In this document: one piece after another, positions 21,366 to 32,478 of the stretch
Layout of the letters: each line of letters begins with the position of its first letter
How positions within the stretch are numbered: position 1 is the stretch's first letter
Source of the DNA: Aquatica leii
Taxonomy: Eukaryota > Arthropoda > Insecta > Coleoptera > Lampyridae
DNA: 64,000 bases
Assembly: GCA_035610365.1 (NCBI GenBank)
Contig: CM069434.1
Location: forward strand, 96,956,806 to 97,020,805
Reading direction: 5' to 3'
Position numbers and translations under genes: made by a program
Notes under the pieces: model-generated
Databases searched by the model: none
What the model saw: only the letters and a program-made list of their open reading frames with translations
Told to the model about the DNA's origin: nothing

Positions 21366-22335
21366 GGAAAATTCACCGCTAGCAATTCACCGACAGCAAT
21401 TCACCGCCAGCAGTTCATCGCCTGCAATTCACCGCCTACCCAATTCATCGCCCCAACAATTAACCGCCAGTAATTCACCGCCGGAAAATTAATCGCTCTG
21501 TAACAATTATTTTTATTATTTGAAGATAGCCGGTTAGCGTTATCCAGGAGACACCACGTGGAAGTCGGCTTACTATAGTCTCCCTTTTTTTTTAGTTTTC
21601 TAATATGAAGAGATACTAAAATGTGTTTATGTTTAGAGCGTGGTGTTGTAAGCAATTTCACGTAGGTAATCGAAGAAATTTATATCCGCATTGTGATATG
21701 TAAGTACACTCGCCTCCAACCAAAATGACCGCTTAAGATCGCACCTATTCACATTCTAATAGAATAGTGTTTCTTATTAGAAGTTTGAAGCAAATAAAGC
21801 ATTGTAATTTTATTACCTGCATAGTAATAAAATAATAAAATTTAAGCTTACTGATCTGTAAATAACAATAAGTACGGTATGCCAGATTGGTATTTATTTC
21901 AAATTTTAAATGTATCTAATGCTTAAAAATTATTTTTAGAGAATTGGTATCTTATGCAAGCTAATAATTCTAGAATTTTTATATATTATATTAAATATTG
22001 CCACTACTAATATTACTATCATTAATGGCATATTAATTGCACATCCGGAATTACAATGCATAATTAATATCATTTTAATATTGGTCTGGTTATTAAAAAA
22101 AATTTCTGACTGTGCTGATGTATATATACATACTTGAAATTACTGTACTATTTGGGTAACGCTAACAGGCTATCTTCAAATAATAAAAATAAATATGTGA
22201 CGGAGCGATGAATTTTCCGACGGTGAATTGCTGGCGGTGAATTGTTGGAGCGATGAATTGCGTAGGCGGTGAATTGCTGGCGATGAACTACTGGCGGTGA
22301 ATTGCTGTCGGTGAATTGCTGGCGGTGAATTTTCC
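21366..22335. mobile_element. TIR element with repeat-array termini (non-autonomous DNA transposon)
   Basis: The 970-bp element has inverted ends of about 180 bp (21366-21544 and 22155-22335). Each end starts GGAAAATTCACCGC and consists of degenerate tandem copies of a 12-18 bp unit, AGCAATTCACCGCC on the left and GGCGGTGAATTGCT on the right. These are followed by a unique stretch ending GAAGATAGCC(G/T)GTTAGCGTTA. The interior (about 610 bp) is AT-rich and has no convincing coding. No clear target duplication was found (left flank AATTTTTA, right flank AGAGTTGC). The superfamily is unknown to me. Repeat-array TIRs occur in several foldback-like groups. Confidence 0.8.
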
Positions 22336-22497
22336 AGAGTTGCTAAAACCCTATAAGTGATATTTTGGTCAAATTGAGTTTTACATGAAAATCGCTAAAC
22401 TTGCCGTAACCACATCATTTGGTGCTAAAACCACCTAAGTCAGTATATTGTACATGTGTGAAATAAAATGTCGATCAATCAATGTAATGCTTAAACA

Positions 22498-22518
22498 CTC
22501 TAAGTCACTGACTTAGAG
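22498..22518. repeat. 21-bp palindrome
   Basis: CTCTAAGTCA-C-TGACTTAGAG: two perfect 10-bp arms around a single C. It overlaps the inverted copy of the GCTAAAACC motif described for the enclosing element. Confidence 0.8.
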
Positions 22519-23660
22519 GATTTTAGTACTAAAATGTTATACATTTTCGAACCACTAGATTTTTACGCGAACACCAGTAGACTGTCTACACGTGTTGTTC
22601 TCTATCTAACCTAAAAGTGTCAGTTATTTACAATAGAAATTTGATTACATGCAAAATTCAGAGCTTTCCATGATTTCAGGTCAGAACAAAAATTATTCTA
22701 TGGTTTGATTTTGTATAGCGTTAGTTGAACATCGACGTTTTAAAAATGTATACAATTTTTTTCCAATACGCGGCTATTCTTTTCTTCCTTGTAACCGCAA
22801 TTTTGGCGTTATAAAAAAAGTATGACCGGATTTACGATTTACGTAAATACACTATAACGTGTAAATTCGTATTTGAGCATAAATCCGCCTGATAGTTAGG
22901 CAACTTACCTTTAAAAGTGGGAAACACTTGACCTCGAGTTATATTCTTCAAGTTATGCTCGCAGAGGGCGCTCGAGAGTAGTCGGCCATCTACGAAATTC
23001 ACTTTATTTGTTGGTTGCGGTGTAATGGACGTGGCAGAGACGGATGGGTAAGAAAAATGAGGTTTTTCTTTCATCGATCAACATCTAATGCAACGACGTT
23101 TTATTTTAGAAATCCTTAAAGCATCCGATTAAATGTCCTATGCATCAAACAAAATATCCACGTATTTTGACGTAAAATCGTAAAGTAGGTTAGTATTTCG
23201 CACGTGGTTGATAGTGGAGACGTATCAACTAATATTCGCTGTTTTAGCTCTTTTGTTCTTCGTATCTGTTGGAGTTTTCTTCCGAGCTCCTTCGAAGCTT
23301 TCTGGCTGAGTTTCTCTTGGTATCACTGCACTTATGAAGTGATCAACGTAGCGGAGTAAAGGATCCCAGTGGCTTGATGGCGCTGTTCTACAGTTTGGAG
23401 GTTTGAAAGCGAGGCATTTATAGTATTGTTAAGCGTACGTTTGGAACCGCGAGAGGCCACCAGACCTTGACCCACTTTCGTCCACGCGCTTCGGGGTCAT
23501 GACTGTTGCTTGCGCTGCATCACGAGTAGTGAATAGTACACCTTACGTTGCGGATTTACATTAAATTAAATCAGTACGGACTTCGCATTTAAATTAATTG
23601 TGTCTTGAGCTTTGTCTTTTGTACATCCTGTACGCCTAATTTACTGTATTTGATTCTGTT

Positions 23661-23813
23661 TAATTACCATATTTAACGAAAATTTTGATTTGCGTAATTA
23701 TGTTTAATTACCATATTTAACGTAAATTGTCGCTCGACTTAACTAGGGTTAATTACTATCTTTAACGTAAACCTTAATGTAATTGCTTGTATATTTAATG
23801 ACTATATTTAACG
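23661..23813 (+). repeat. Four degenerate 45-bp tandem repeats
   Basis: Copies begin at 23661, 23705, 23750 and 23796, each opening with TAATTACCATATTTAACG or a close variant (TAATTACTATCTTTAACG, TAATGACTATATTTAACG). The spacing of 44-46 bp is regular. They lie in the putative LTR, where such repeats could be promoter-side elements. Confidence 0.7.
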
Positions 23814-24349
23814 TAACTTACAATTTTTTTTAACGTAAAAAAAAAAGAAAATTTCAATCTCGATTGTGCGGGAATTGTAAAGGGTAGAGATTTAGGAGCT
23901 CGCAACGCTTTATGTTGTCGTAAACTAATGGAATGACAATCTTACTACCGGTCGTGAACTTGACGTCAAGGACCACGGGCGGTGTTCATTTGTTTTAATG
24001 CTCACGCGCGATCACGGGTGGATATGCTACCGGTTACGGTAGCCGCGGAAATATACTTTAAACATTAGCGCATAATTTGTTGCTTCCAGAGTCTATTTTA
24101 GACCTGCTTTAATCTCATATTCTATTTTACAATTCTTTTGTGTTATGTAAGTTATTTGATCTTGTGATTATACCAGTGGCGTAACCGTCGAATGGCTCTT
24201 TCCGTTCCGGAATTGGCTGTTAATCTATATATATACTCAATAAATGGTTATTGTTTATTCTCGCTATATTTCTTTTGGGGGACCTCGGGTTTAGGATCTC
24301 CTTTTCTCCTACCTAGACTGTTTATCTTCGACTAAAATTTGAGAAGAGG

Positions 24350-24361
24350 TGGCGCATTCGG
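24350..24361 (+). promoter_or_regulatory. Candidate primer binding site
   Basis: TGGCGCATTCGG differs by one base from the TGGCGCAGTCGG site of 17.6/297-like Gypsy elements. It supports the LTR call but stands alone. Confidence 0.35.
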
Positions 24362-24566
24362 GCATTTTGCTTACTAAAGAAGATCCTTTTCCTTTAGATT
24401 TTCTTTTACCCGACGACTATCTATGGTGAGGCTAGCCGAAAGGAAAGCGTGACATCTTGGTAATTAACTTAATAAAAGTGTTTTTCTTTCTTTTTCTCCC
24501 CTTCCCCATTGAAACATAACAACACTGAAGTGATTATAACTTTCAGCCTTAATAGAAAATTTACAG

Positions 24567-24940
24567 TTTAGGAAATACTAACGGACACAATTTTAGATTT
24601 TAAAAATTGGTGGCCATTATATTATAAGAGAGATTGTACAGCTATTAAAACTATAAACATTCATAAAAATTTCATTACATTTTACATGATTCTGAGAAAC
24701 CTGGTTGCTTAAAAGCTTCAGAATTTATAAATGGTTGGATTTGGCACACTTTTGGTTTGGATCATTATAAACGAAAGAAAAGCACGATGATGCAATTCCC
24801 TAAAGCAAATGCGTACAACATAAGAAAATGTTGCTTCCGTGGGTTGAGGAAGAACATAAACCATTTTATGAAAAAATCATACACTCTGGTAATATTAAAG
24901 AACCAAAAACAAAAAAAAGCAAGCTGCTTATGTTTTAAAT
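24567..24940 (+). pseudogene. Unrecognised ORF remnant (FKNWWPLYYK type)
   Basis: Reading frames around 24567-24940 spell EILTDTILDFKNWWPLYYK, then, after a frame change near 24690, PGCLKASEFINGWIWHTFG, and later MLPWVEEEHKPFYEKIIHS. The aromatic FKNWWPLYY motif and the helical tail look like a real protein family, and I have a weak memory of similar uncharacterised proteins in insect genomes, but I cannot name it. At least two frame changes show it is broken. It sits inside the 22341-25170 block and may be that element's gene. No function is proposed. Confidence 0.45.
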
Positions 24941-25264
24941 AAAAGTTAATACTGTATTTTTGTATTTATTTCAAAAACCCAATAAGTCAACAATTTCTAA
25001 CTCGTTTTTTGCAAAATTGTTTTTTCTTTGTCAACTTATTTTTATCACATATATTTTACTGACATTAAAAGGAAAGAAAATACCATTTATTGCACGTATA
25101 TGTTTCCTAAATGTTTTTTTCGTTTCTTGAAAAGCTAAGAAAAATGACTTAAGAGGTTTTAGCAATAACCGATTCATTTAATAAACAAATTTACTACAGA
25201 ATTATTTGCTGTTTTTATGATTTTCCATTAATTACAAGTCTTAAACGTTTTTAACAGCTAAAAA

Positions 25265-25895
25265 AATGATTAAGCGACACTAACGTTTGGAGTGTAGATT
25301 GTGACTATATCTAGAATGGCATAAAGTAGTCTTTAGTAATGAATCTTGATTGTGTATGATGGTCGTATGAGAGTCAGAGGAAGACGTGAGAAAGGCGCAA
25401 AGTTCAATTTTTTGTTGAGCGGCATGTGCACCACACTGTAGAGATTATGGTATGTGGTGCTATAGCTTATGGGAGTAAACCTGGTTTGATATTTATCCTA
25501 GGGTATATAAATGCCCGGCGATACGTTAACAAGGTGGTAGAACCTCATATTCTTCCATTTCATCAGCAGTTAGGAAACCCACTTTTTCAGCAGAATAATG
25601 CTTTTATGGACCAATAACAACGGGTTAAAATTAATCTATTATATTATAATATTATAAGAATTTGTACCATGCAATGGAATTAAATAAAATAAAAAAAAAA
25701 CTATGACACCCAGATTTCCCGACCTTTGGCTTATTTAACACGTGTGGAACATTATAGGTAAAAAACTGATGAACTTAGCACATCCTCCACAAACACAGAA
25801 AGCCCTCCGGTATGAATTGCAAATTGTTTGGGATACAATAACTCAAAAGAAAATCGACCACATTGCTATAAAGAGTGGGGAAGTGCATAACTAAC
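25265..25895 (+). mobile_element. Tc1-like transposase relic
   Basis: Fragments match a Tc1/mariner (DD34E-type) catalytic domain: W..VVFSNES near 25325, GRMRVRGRREKGAKF (25360-25405), HTVEIMVCGAIAYGSKPGL (25426-25485), ARRYVNKVVEPHILPFHQQ and NPLFQQNNAF (25510-25610). After an AT-rich interruption (about 25622-25700) come PDLWLI, HVWNIIGKKLMN and PPQTQKALRYELQIVWDTI (25715-25840). Normal members have QQDNA at the second catalytic Asp; here it reads QQNNA, so the residue is lost. Several frame changes and stops are present. No TIRs were identified. Confidence 0.75.
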
Positions 25896-26279
25896 ATAAT
25901 ATTACATAAAAATTGTGTTCATCTTCGTTTAATAATTTACTACCTCTGAGTAATTCAAAAAAATATAAAATGATTTTAGTTACAAGTAAAATATAAAAAA
26001 AATACTTAGCTGTTTGTTCACTATTTATATTTCAATAATTTTTTTTTCTGGATAACTCACGTGTATAAAATTGTCTATACGCTACGCTTCTTTATCTCAC
26101 CTCGCCGTCAACATTTTCAGTAGCGTAAAGCAATTAAATTGGTTACATAAAATTTACTTTTATAAATTTTTTGTTTCTACTATTGCATTTAATAATAGAA
26201 AACAAAATTTTCAACTTAAATATGATGAATTTTTAAATGTTATACATGGCTTAGTTTTTTTTTTCAAAACTAGATTATA

Positions 26280-26428
26280 GAAAAATAGTGACAAGCTCTG
26301 TTAATAGTTTACAAACTTTTTTAGACCTAGTAGAAATCCAAGAAAACTTAAAAATGTATAAAATTAGTTGTAAAGACTGTAAAGTATATAGGGGACAAAC
26401 AAAAAGTGATAAGAAGCATAAACGCTAA
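26280..26428 (+). mobile_element. Penelope-like element fragment (start of GIY-YIG domain)
   Basis: RKIVTSSVNSLQTFLDL, then ENLKMYKISCKDCKVYRGQT, matches the RT-to-nuclease linker and the beginning of a PLE GIY-YIG domain (usually YKISCxxCxxxYIGQT). The reading frame ends at a TAA (26427-26429), and a TIR element begins at 26431. Confidence 0.55.
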
Positions 26429-26430
26429 TA

Positions 26431-27715
26431 CCCAGTAAACACGGATTGAAACTGTTACAGTCACAAAATTAAAACAATTGTTTCAATACGTTGTTTCGTG
26501 TTAGTTCCATTTTTATATCATTTACATGTAACTGACAGTGAATAAATTGAAAAAGTTCCGATTTTTCAGAATCAGTTTTGAACCGTTTCAGTACTTGCAA
26601 TTTTTTTCCCATAATCAGCAACCGGTTAAAAACTGATTTGTTAAATCCGAATATTGTTTGAATAACTAGAATTGCTTGAAGATCGATTAAATAAGATTGA
26701 ATTATTTTCAAAACAGTAGAATCGTTCTAGGAAAAACGAATACTTTGTAATTAGTCAGCATTAGTCGTTGCTATACTTTTGATTACTGTCGTCAACGCTT
26801 GCGCTGCAAATTGATATCTTTTCACTTGTTCGGTTGCAGTTTGATAAGTGATGCTGTGTGTACAATTACGAAATGGAATAATAAACGGTAAGTCGAAACA
26901 TTTTATTATAATCCATAAATGTAATTGATATTATTATCATTTCTGTTCTTTATGTATCATGTTTTAATTTGTATGAAAAAAATATAAATTAACACACATG
27001 GTTGCGTTAAGGTAGATTATTGCGTAAATCTGATGATACTTTAGGATTTATAATTACAGTTCAATTCTTCAAGTTTTCTATACGATTATGTACAGCTAAA
27101 GGTATTCACAGTGTTTTTATAACTTTCTTATGATTGCTAAAGTGATATTTATATTAAGTTTGTGTTGTTTTTGATTAAAAAAATGTAATTAATTTTGTAT
27201 AACTCTATGATTATGTATGTATATAAATGAAATATTTATTTCTGTTACAGATGCGGTTAAAAGTTGCTACCCAACAGTAACTGATGCAATTTTCGAGGCT
27301 TTCGTGAAAAGACCACATCAAAGAAATTTGCAATATGTAAAAAACTCAATGTGATAATGTATTTAAAAATATTTATTGTGCAATAAAATTTGAAACGTGC
27401 ATTCGAAAATGTATTATTATATTATTGAAAGAATTGTTTTAGTTCATTATTGAAACAAAAAAATCATACATGTATAAATCATTTAGTATCAGTTCAAGAA
27501 CGAAGCTTTTAAAACGTAAACAGAATGCAACATTTAGTTTGCAACAGATTTGAATTTAAAATACCGAAACTATACTGATTCAAATAAGTGAAAGAGCGAT
27601 GGACTTATAGCTATTTTATGGCAGTTAGGTTTTTTTTATGTTTGAAACAAAAGTGAATCATAATTTTTTTGTTTTGAAACTGTTATTAAACATTATCAAT
27701 TTTGTGTTTACTGGG
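26431..27715 (+). mobile_element. TIR DNA element (CCCAGTAAACAC ends, TA target)
   Basis: The 1,285-bp unit begins CCCAGTAAACAC and ends GTGTTTACTGGG, with TA on both flanks (26429-26430 and 27716-27717). Beyond the first 12 bp the inverted ends diverge, apart from AACAGTTTC/GAAACTGTT boxes about 20-35 bp in. It contains an apparent two-exon mini-gene. No transposase is present, so it would depend on one supplied elsewhere. Confidence 0.7.
26851..27354 (+). CDS. Predicted two-exon mini-gene inside the TIR element, 46 aa
   Basis: Exon 1 (26851-26887) is ATG CTG TGT... ending ATAAACG, followed by a consensus donor GTAAGT. The intron (26888-27250) ends in a pyrimidine-rich TTTCTGTTACAG. Exon 2 (27251-27354) continues in frame to TGA, and AATAAA lies 28 bp later (27382-27387). 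The product would start MLCVQLRNGIIND, run AVKSCYPTVTDAIFEAF and carry a basic VKRPHQR patch that could act as a nuclear signal. I do not recognise a family. Only the donor, acceptor, frame continuity and poly(A) signal together make it worth listing; it could be the stump of a larger transposase gene. Confidence 0.4.
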
Positions 27716-30700
27716 TAGTATCAATAAATTAGTTTACTAAGGTTAGTTTAGTTCATTTTTGTCGCTGATAATTTGTTTCCTATCTCACCCTGATTCATTA
27801 GTTAAATTATCTAAAGTAACACTTTGTATTAAATAGAAACTTTTGATGTGTTTGTTAAAAAGTGCAAATATGTTCATACGTTGCAATTAACAAATTTATG
27901 CAATAACTAACAACTTTTAGTAAACAAAACTATACTAGAGAATGTATAAAAAATTTTAATACAAAGATTGTCTGATTTAGTTATCCACTTTTGCTTTTCA
28001 AAAAAATGTATCATACTTTAAAAAATATATCTTAAATTATATAGCATTTCCTTAATTTGTTGAACATTTAGAATTATGTTTTTCTCAAAAACCGGTTTTT
28101 AATTGAAAATTTTCAAGATAATCATTTTATCTACGTGAGTTTGACATTAATAAAATAGAGATATTTGGTAGAGATTATACTAATACTGCATTAGTAGAAC
28201 TTAACTACTGATTCTACAATACATAAATCGTTCTACTAACGCACATGCAGCCCACATAGCATTACATTTATATATGTTGCATACACTAAAAAAACTGAAT
28301 ACATATAATGTTTATATTCGTCTAGACAAATTGTATTTTGTAATAATTATATACAACTAAAACTTAAGTTTATATTTAATCTATTCAAAAGAATTTTTGC
28401 ATTTATTATATTTTTTGTTCATATGTTTTGAATTAGTTGTCTGCATTTTATATTACCATTTCATAGTTTACAATATAAAAATGTTAGTAGTACACTGTTC
28501 CCAGTTTTTTAAATTATAATTGCATATTCTTAAGAATCTCAAAATGCTAAGAATATTTGTAAGTTTCAATAAAGAACTAATAGCAGTATCTAGAAAATAT
28601 ATATTTTAAGTTTCTCGTAGCGTTGGAATGTTCGTTTTATTAACAATACGATCCAAGTAAATATATAAATGTTTGAGCCAACGCCATCTTGTAGCGTGTA
28701 GAAATTCTAAATTTTATTCAGAATTTTTATTGTAATTTATTTAAACAACAGACAGAAAGGACTTAAAACACCGAGTTTAAACATATACCAGAGATGGATA
28801 CAAAAAAGCTAACAGTAGTATTAAAACGTTGCTTGCCACATACTAAAAGATCTTGAAAAGTATCCGGGTATATATTGAGACCGTTTGTAGAACAAATCAA
28901 AAAAATTTCGATAAAACACTGTTTCTTTGCACTAAAGTCAGTTATTATCGTAAGTAATTTCGTTGGTTAGTGTCTATACGTGTTAGTTTCTAAACTTTTT
29001 GTTTGTTTCTCGTACTCGTATTTTTCACCACCATTAATCGTTTGTCTGCGATTTCTTTTTTAACGTAACCGCAGCTAGTTTTTTTCAGAAACGACGTTTT
29101 TACGACTGCCGGTGGTTTTATTTTTTTGTCTTAGTAGTTTTCGGTTTTTTCGTTGGTATCTTTTTTTTTGTTTTTGACGGCGGCTTTACTTGAGGTTTTA
29201 AGATCACGACGGCAATCGCTTTTTTGTCAAGAGCTGGCGCGGTGACAACTAACATCTGCTGCTTTTTTTAACCCTTTTTTTCGGTGAGCGCGGTCGTGAG
29301 CGTGAGTTTTCTTCTTGCTGGCTGCTGCTGTTGGAATAGATTAGAAGCTGTTTGCCGCTTGAGTGGTTTGTGCACTGCTACCTTAAACAAATCACACGTT
29401 TATTTTCTTTTCGTTCAAACAAACGCTCCAAACTTCACAGCCGACTTGCTTTTTTTGAACGGCGACATTTCGTTAACTAATTTGTAGTTTGATGTGGGGT
29501 ATTTTTTGATGGGTTGTAACGACAAATTGCGTTGTTTTTCAGGTTCTTAATCTTAACTCTTTTAGCTACTTGAAGTAATCTCTGCTTTACTTGTTTCCTT
29601 TCATGCTCGCTTAAGTACTTTCTTCTACTAACTCGGTTTTCTGCTTTAGGCGCGAGGTTAAGCCGACAAGCCGTAATAAAACTGTGTGCTCTCTAAGCAC
29701 GTACAACTGCTTACCCCATCTGACCGAGTCCAACTACACTCTTCTACTTTATACATTTCGACGTTGCGGTTTTATCCCGACGAATAATTCAAAGCATATT
29801 TTGAAATTCGCGGGTGTTAAACCAACTCAACGTATTTACCATCGTTTATAGCTATCTACAGTCAATTTTAATCACATAGTAAATTTATACTATGAGATGG
29901 CTCTGCCATCAAACACTTGTGAATGTTTATACATTTCCTATGTTTTTCCTATCTTTTTTGTTGAGAGTTACCAAGCAAGTTTAGGTGGTTTAGTGGATCT
30001 AGATTTTCCTCTTTTTCTAAGGCGCGTGGATGATTTCACTTTGTCTTAGTTGACAAAATGGCCACGTTGCTCCTGGTCTCATTTCTTGTTGTTGTTTTGA
30101 TTTGTTAAACAAAAATGTATCAATATTATTATTTACTTGAACCGTTATTTACACTTATGAAGCATTTAAAATAACATGTTATCCATTAGTTCTATTAATG
30201 CCAAGCTTGTAGCAATTATTGTTGAAACAGTTACGAACAATTTCTTTTATAAAAAACAACTTTACATGAAAGAATAACAAACTTATAAGATAAAGTTTCT
30301 AATACAGCTATTTGCTACAGCAAAACTTTTCTTCTTACCATATATTTGGTTATAGTAAAATCATATAAAATTGCTAAAATGCGCCTCACAGTGGTTTTTA
30401 AAAACGTTGCAACTTTCGAAGAGTCTGTATCTTGATTCTAATATGATCAAAAGTTTAATTTTGATTTATATACACGGAAAAAAAGGTTATGCGGAATTGA
30501 TATGTATCATGCAAAAGGCTGTTGGTTTTGAGTCAAGCCGATGTACGCTTGAATTAAACTTCTATTTTATTAGATTGTCGCTGTAATTGCATTGCAATAA
30601 GAGATTTAGTTTAAATTTTAGTACATTTACGTTGAATGTTATTTGAACGTGGATCAATTTTAGAAAAAAAGCAAATGCTTTAAATATGAAATCGTAATGA

Positions 30701-31735
30701 TTAAATTCAGTATAATATTTCTCTCCGTGTAACGTAAGAAGGATTATTTCTGTGATAACTTCTTTAATCGTAAAGAAATATACATATTTTCTATTTTTGT
30801 ACAAATTTTTCGTAAAAGACTCAGTTTTTGGTTTGGTTTTGGTTTAGTTTCAAGTACGCTTTGTTTATGTTAAAGTTATTTAGTTTCGTTTTTTTTTTGA
30901 TACTCACATTTAATTGTAATATTTTCTACTTGCATTTTTGTTCAGTCATAGTACCGGGAGTCCTTTTTTTGGGAAACCTAGTCGGTTTTGGTGTATGTAT
31001 TGATAAAACTTTTAAATTTAGGAGTTTAACTTCGATTTGTCATATTAACGTGTTTACTCGTTTGCCAAATACAAATCAAATGTTTCCGTGTTATTATGTT
31101 GTAGAAATTTAGTTTTTTACATACGTAACTTACCTTAGTTTTTACCTCGTTTAGAAATAGATATGTATGAGTAACCATTATTGTAGTTTACCGATTGCTG
31201 TTCTAATAATTGCAAATAGGTTTCAACCGACACGTAAGTTTTGTGTAAGTGCACATTTTGTCATTTATGTTAAAAATGCTTTAGTATAAAATTTGTTCTT
31301 GGAACGCCCATCTTTCGTCGCGAGGCCGAAGATATGATTTCAAATTGAAAATATTTTTCCGTTGTTTATGATACAGTTTACATCTATGTATGTTCTAACA
31401 TTAGCGTCCAGCGGAGTTTTCACTTCTAAAGCATCTGTGTTATAAATGGGTGTATTATTATTGCTGTTTATGTAAAATTCTTCCTAAAATAAGCATTTGA
31501 CTCATATTTTTGCGATATACGTTGATTTTCCCGTAATTGTCTTAGCGCTTTACGATACTACTACAAGTTGGGCTAATTTGGAAGGATTCCTAATTCGTCC
31601 AGGCAATAATTAGAAGCACGTACAAAAAGGAGCTCTCGAATAATTAAACCAGTTCCGAGACTATCATATTTGTAATTTGTGTGATTTATAAAGAATCTTG
31701 GAGCCACACTCTATTAAGATTAGTGAAAAACACTT
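27716..31735. other. 4 kb without a supported gene
   Basis: Very AT-rich to 28900. From about 28960 to 29760 the plus strand is strikingly T-rich with interspersed CG-containing words (GACGGCGGC, GCGCGGTG), which may be an old 5' region of a retroelement. A GGAACGCCCATC...GATATGAT box at about 31299 resembles the box of the hammerhead repeat at 19.74 kb. Open frames at 30371-31112 have no family resemblance. Confidence 0.5.
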
Positions 31736-31739
31736 AGAA

Positions 31740-32478
31740 GCTCGACCAGGTCTCATGGTCATCTTGAATTGTCTAAGTTTCTTGATCATCTTAACAATCA
31801 ATACTTAGATATCAAATTTACCATAAAAATCGAAAATAATGGTTCTCTTTCTTGACGTTCTTGTAACTCGTAAGCCCGACGGACTTCTGAGCCATTCTGT
31901 TTATCGCAATCCCACCCATACGGACAGATACCTTCATGCTTCGTCTCATCATCATCCTGCACAGAAACGTTCTGTTATTGAATCTTTGGTCCATCGTGCT
32001 TTTTCTATTTGCCAACCTAAGAATCTAGACTCAGAACTCCGTCATCTTACTAGAACCTTAGTGAACAATGGTTATGTAAAGCGAGATATTCATAGAGTTA
32101 TTAATTGTCGTTTACATCCAGGTACTCGATTACATAAGGACACTTCTGCTCCCAAATCTAACCCAAAATTAGCCGTTTTATTCTACATAAGAATGGTATT
32201 AAACCCATATTCAACTCGACAGGCAAATTCTCTCAGATTCTTCCTTCTCCCAAAGACAAATTTCCTACACTTTCATCTCAAGGTATATACCAAATTCCTT
32301 GTTCTTGTGGTTTAGTCTACATTGGTGAAACCGGTCGTTCCGTTATTACTCGCAGTTCAGAACATAATCGTTGTATAAAGAAAACGTGTATTTCCAAGTT
32401 TGCGGTTGCTGAACATCATTTTACTACAGGTCACAAGATAGATTTTGATAATGTTTCGTTGATTGCAAAATCTCCATA
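31740..32478 (+). mobile_element. Penelope-like element, RT C-terminal half and GIY-YIG start
   Basis: Readable parts are FLDHLNNQYLDIKFTI (31778), then FLDVLVTRKPDGLLSHSVYR and PTHTDRYLHASSHHHPAQK (31848-31970), SLVHRAFSICQPKNLDSEL, and the nuclease opening YIPCSCGLVYIGETGRS-like sequence at about 32285-32345 with AVAEHHFTTGHKIDFD (32405-32450). The element ends at AKSP (about 32477), where Copia sequence starts. Frame changes occur near 31850 and 32180. It is less AT-rich and better preserved than the 19 kb PLE and belongs to a different subfamily. Confidence 0.8.

Larger units (their letters stand above)
23210..24490 (+). mobile_element. Possible Gypsy-type LTR remnant with leader (fossil)
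   Basis: GC-richer than its surroundings. It contains an AATAAA at about 24239 downstream of a TATATATA stretch, then AGAGGTGGCGCATTCGGGC at 24346-24364. TGGCGCA plus TCGG resembles the primer site of 17.6/297-type elements (tRNA-Ser). No coding of that element follows. The 5' limit is not defined, and no second LTR was seen. Confidence 0.35.
22341..25170. mobile_element. Possible unclassified DNA element with GCTAAAACC-type ends
   Basis: TTGCTAAAACC at 22343 is matched in inverted form at about 25150-25165 (GGTTTTAGCAA), followed on each side by a similar (T)AAGT(C/G)AT stretch. Extra copies of the motif occur at about 22423 (GCTAAAACCACCTAAGTCA) and, inverted, at about 22505-22530. The block encloses an unrecognised ORF remnant (24567-24940) and an LTR-like segment. 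The boundaries and the single-element interpretation are inference. Confidence 0.35.

Noticed and set aside
21366-21500. Short repeated units looking like a CRISPR array
   Set aside because: Units are adjacent and degenerate without unique spacers, occur inverted at the other end of the element, and the DNA is clearly eukaryotic.
21401-21661. 86-codon minus-strand frame across the GGCGGTGAATT array
   Set aside because: It is made by the repeat itself (Asn-Cys-Trp-Arg-type periodic residues) and has no family resemblance.
30371-31112. Several 70-95 codon frames
   Set aside because: They are low-complexity aromatic/Lys-rich translations of AT-rich DNA with no domain.
31299-31480. GGAACGCCCATC...GATATGAT box and a TTAGCGTCC stretch near the second PLE
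   Set aside because: Similar to the box at 19.74 kb, but stem II is too short and the core is absent, so no ribozyme is called.
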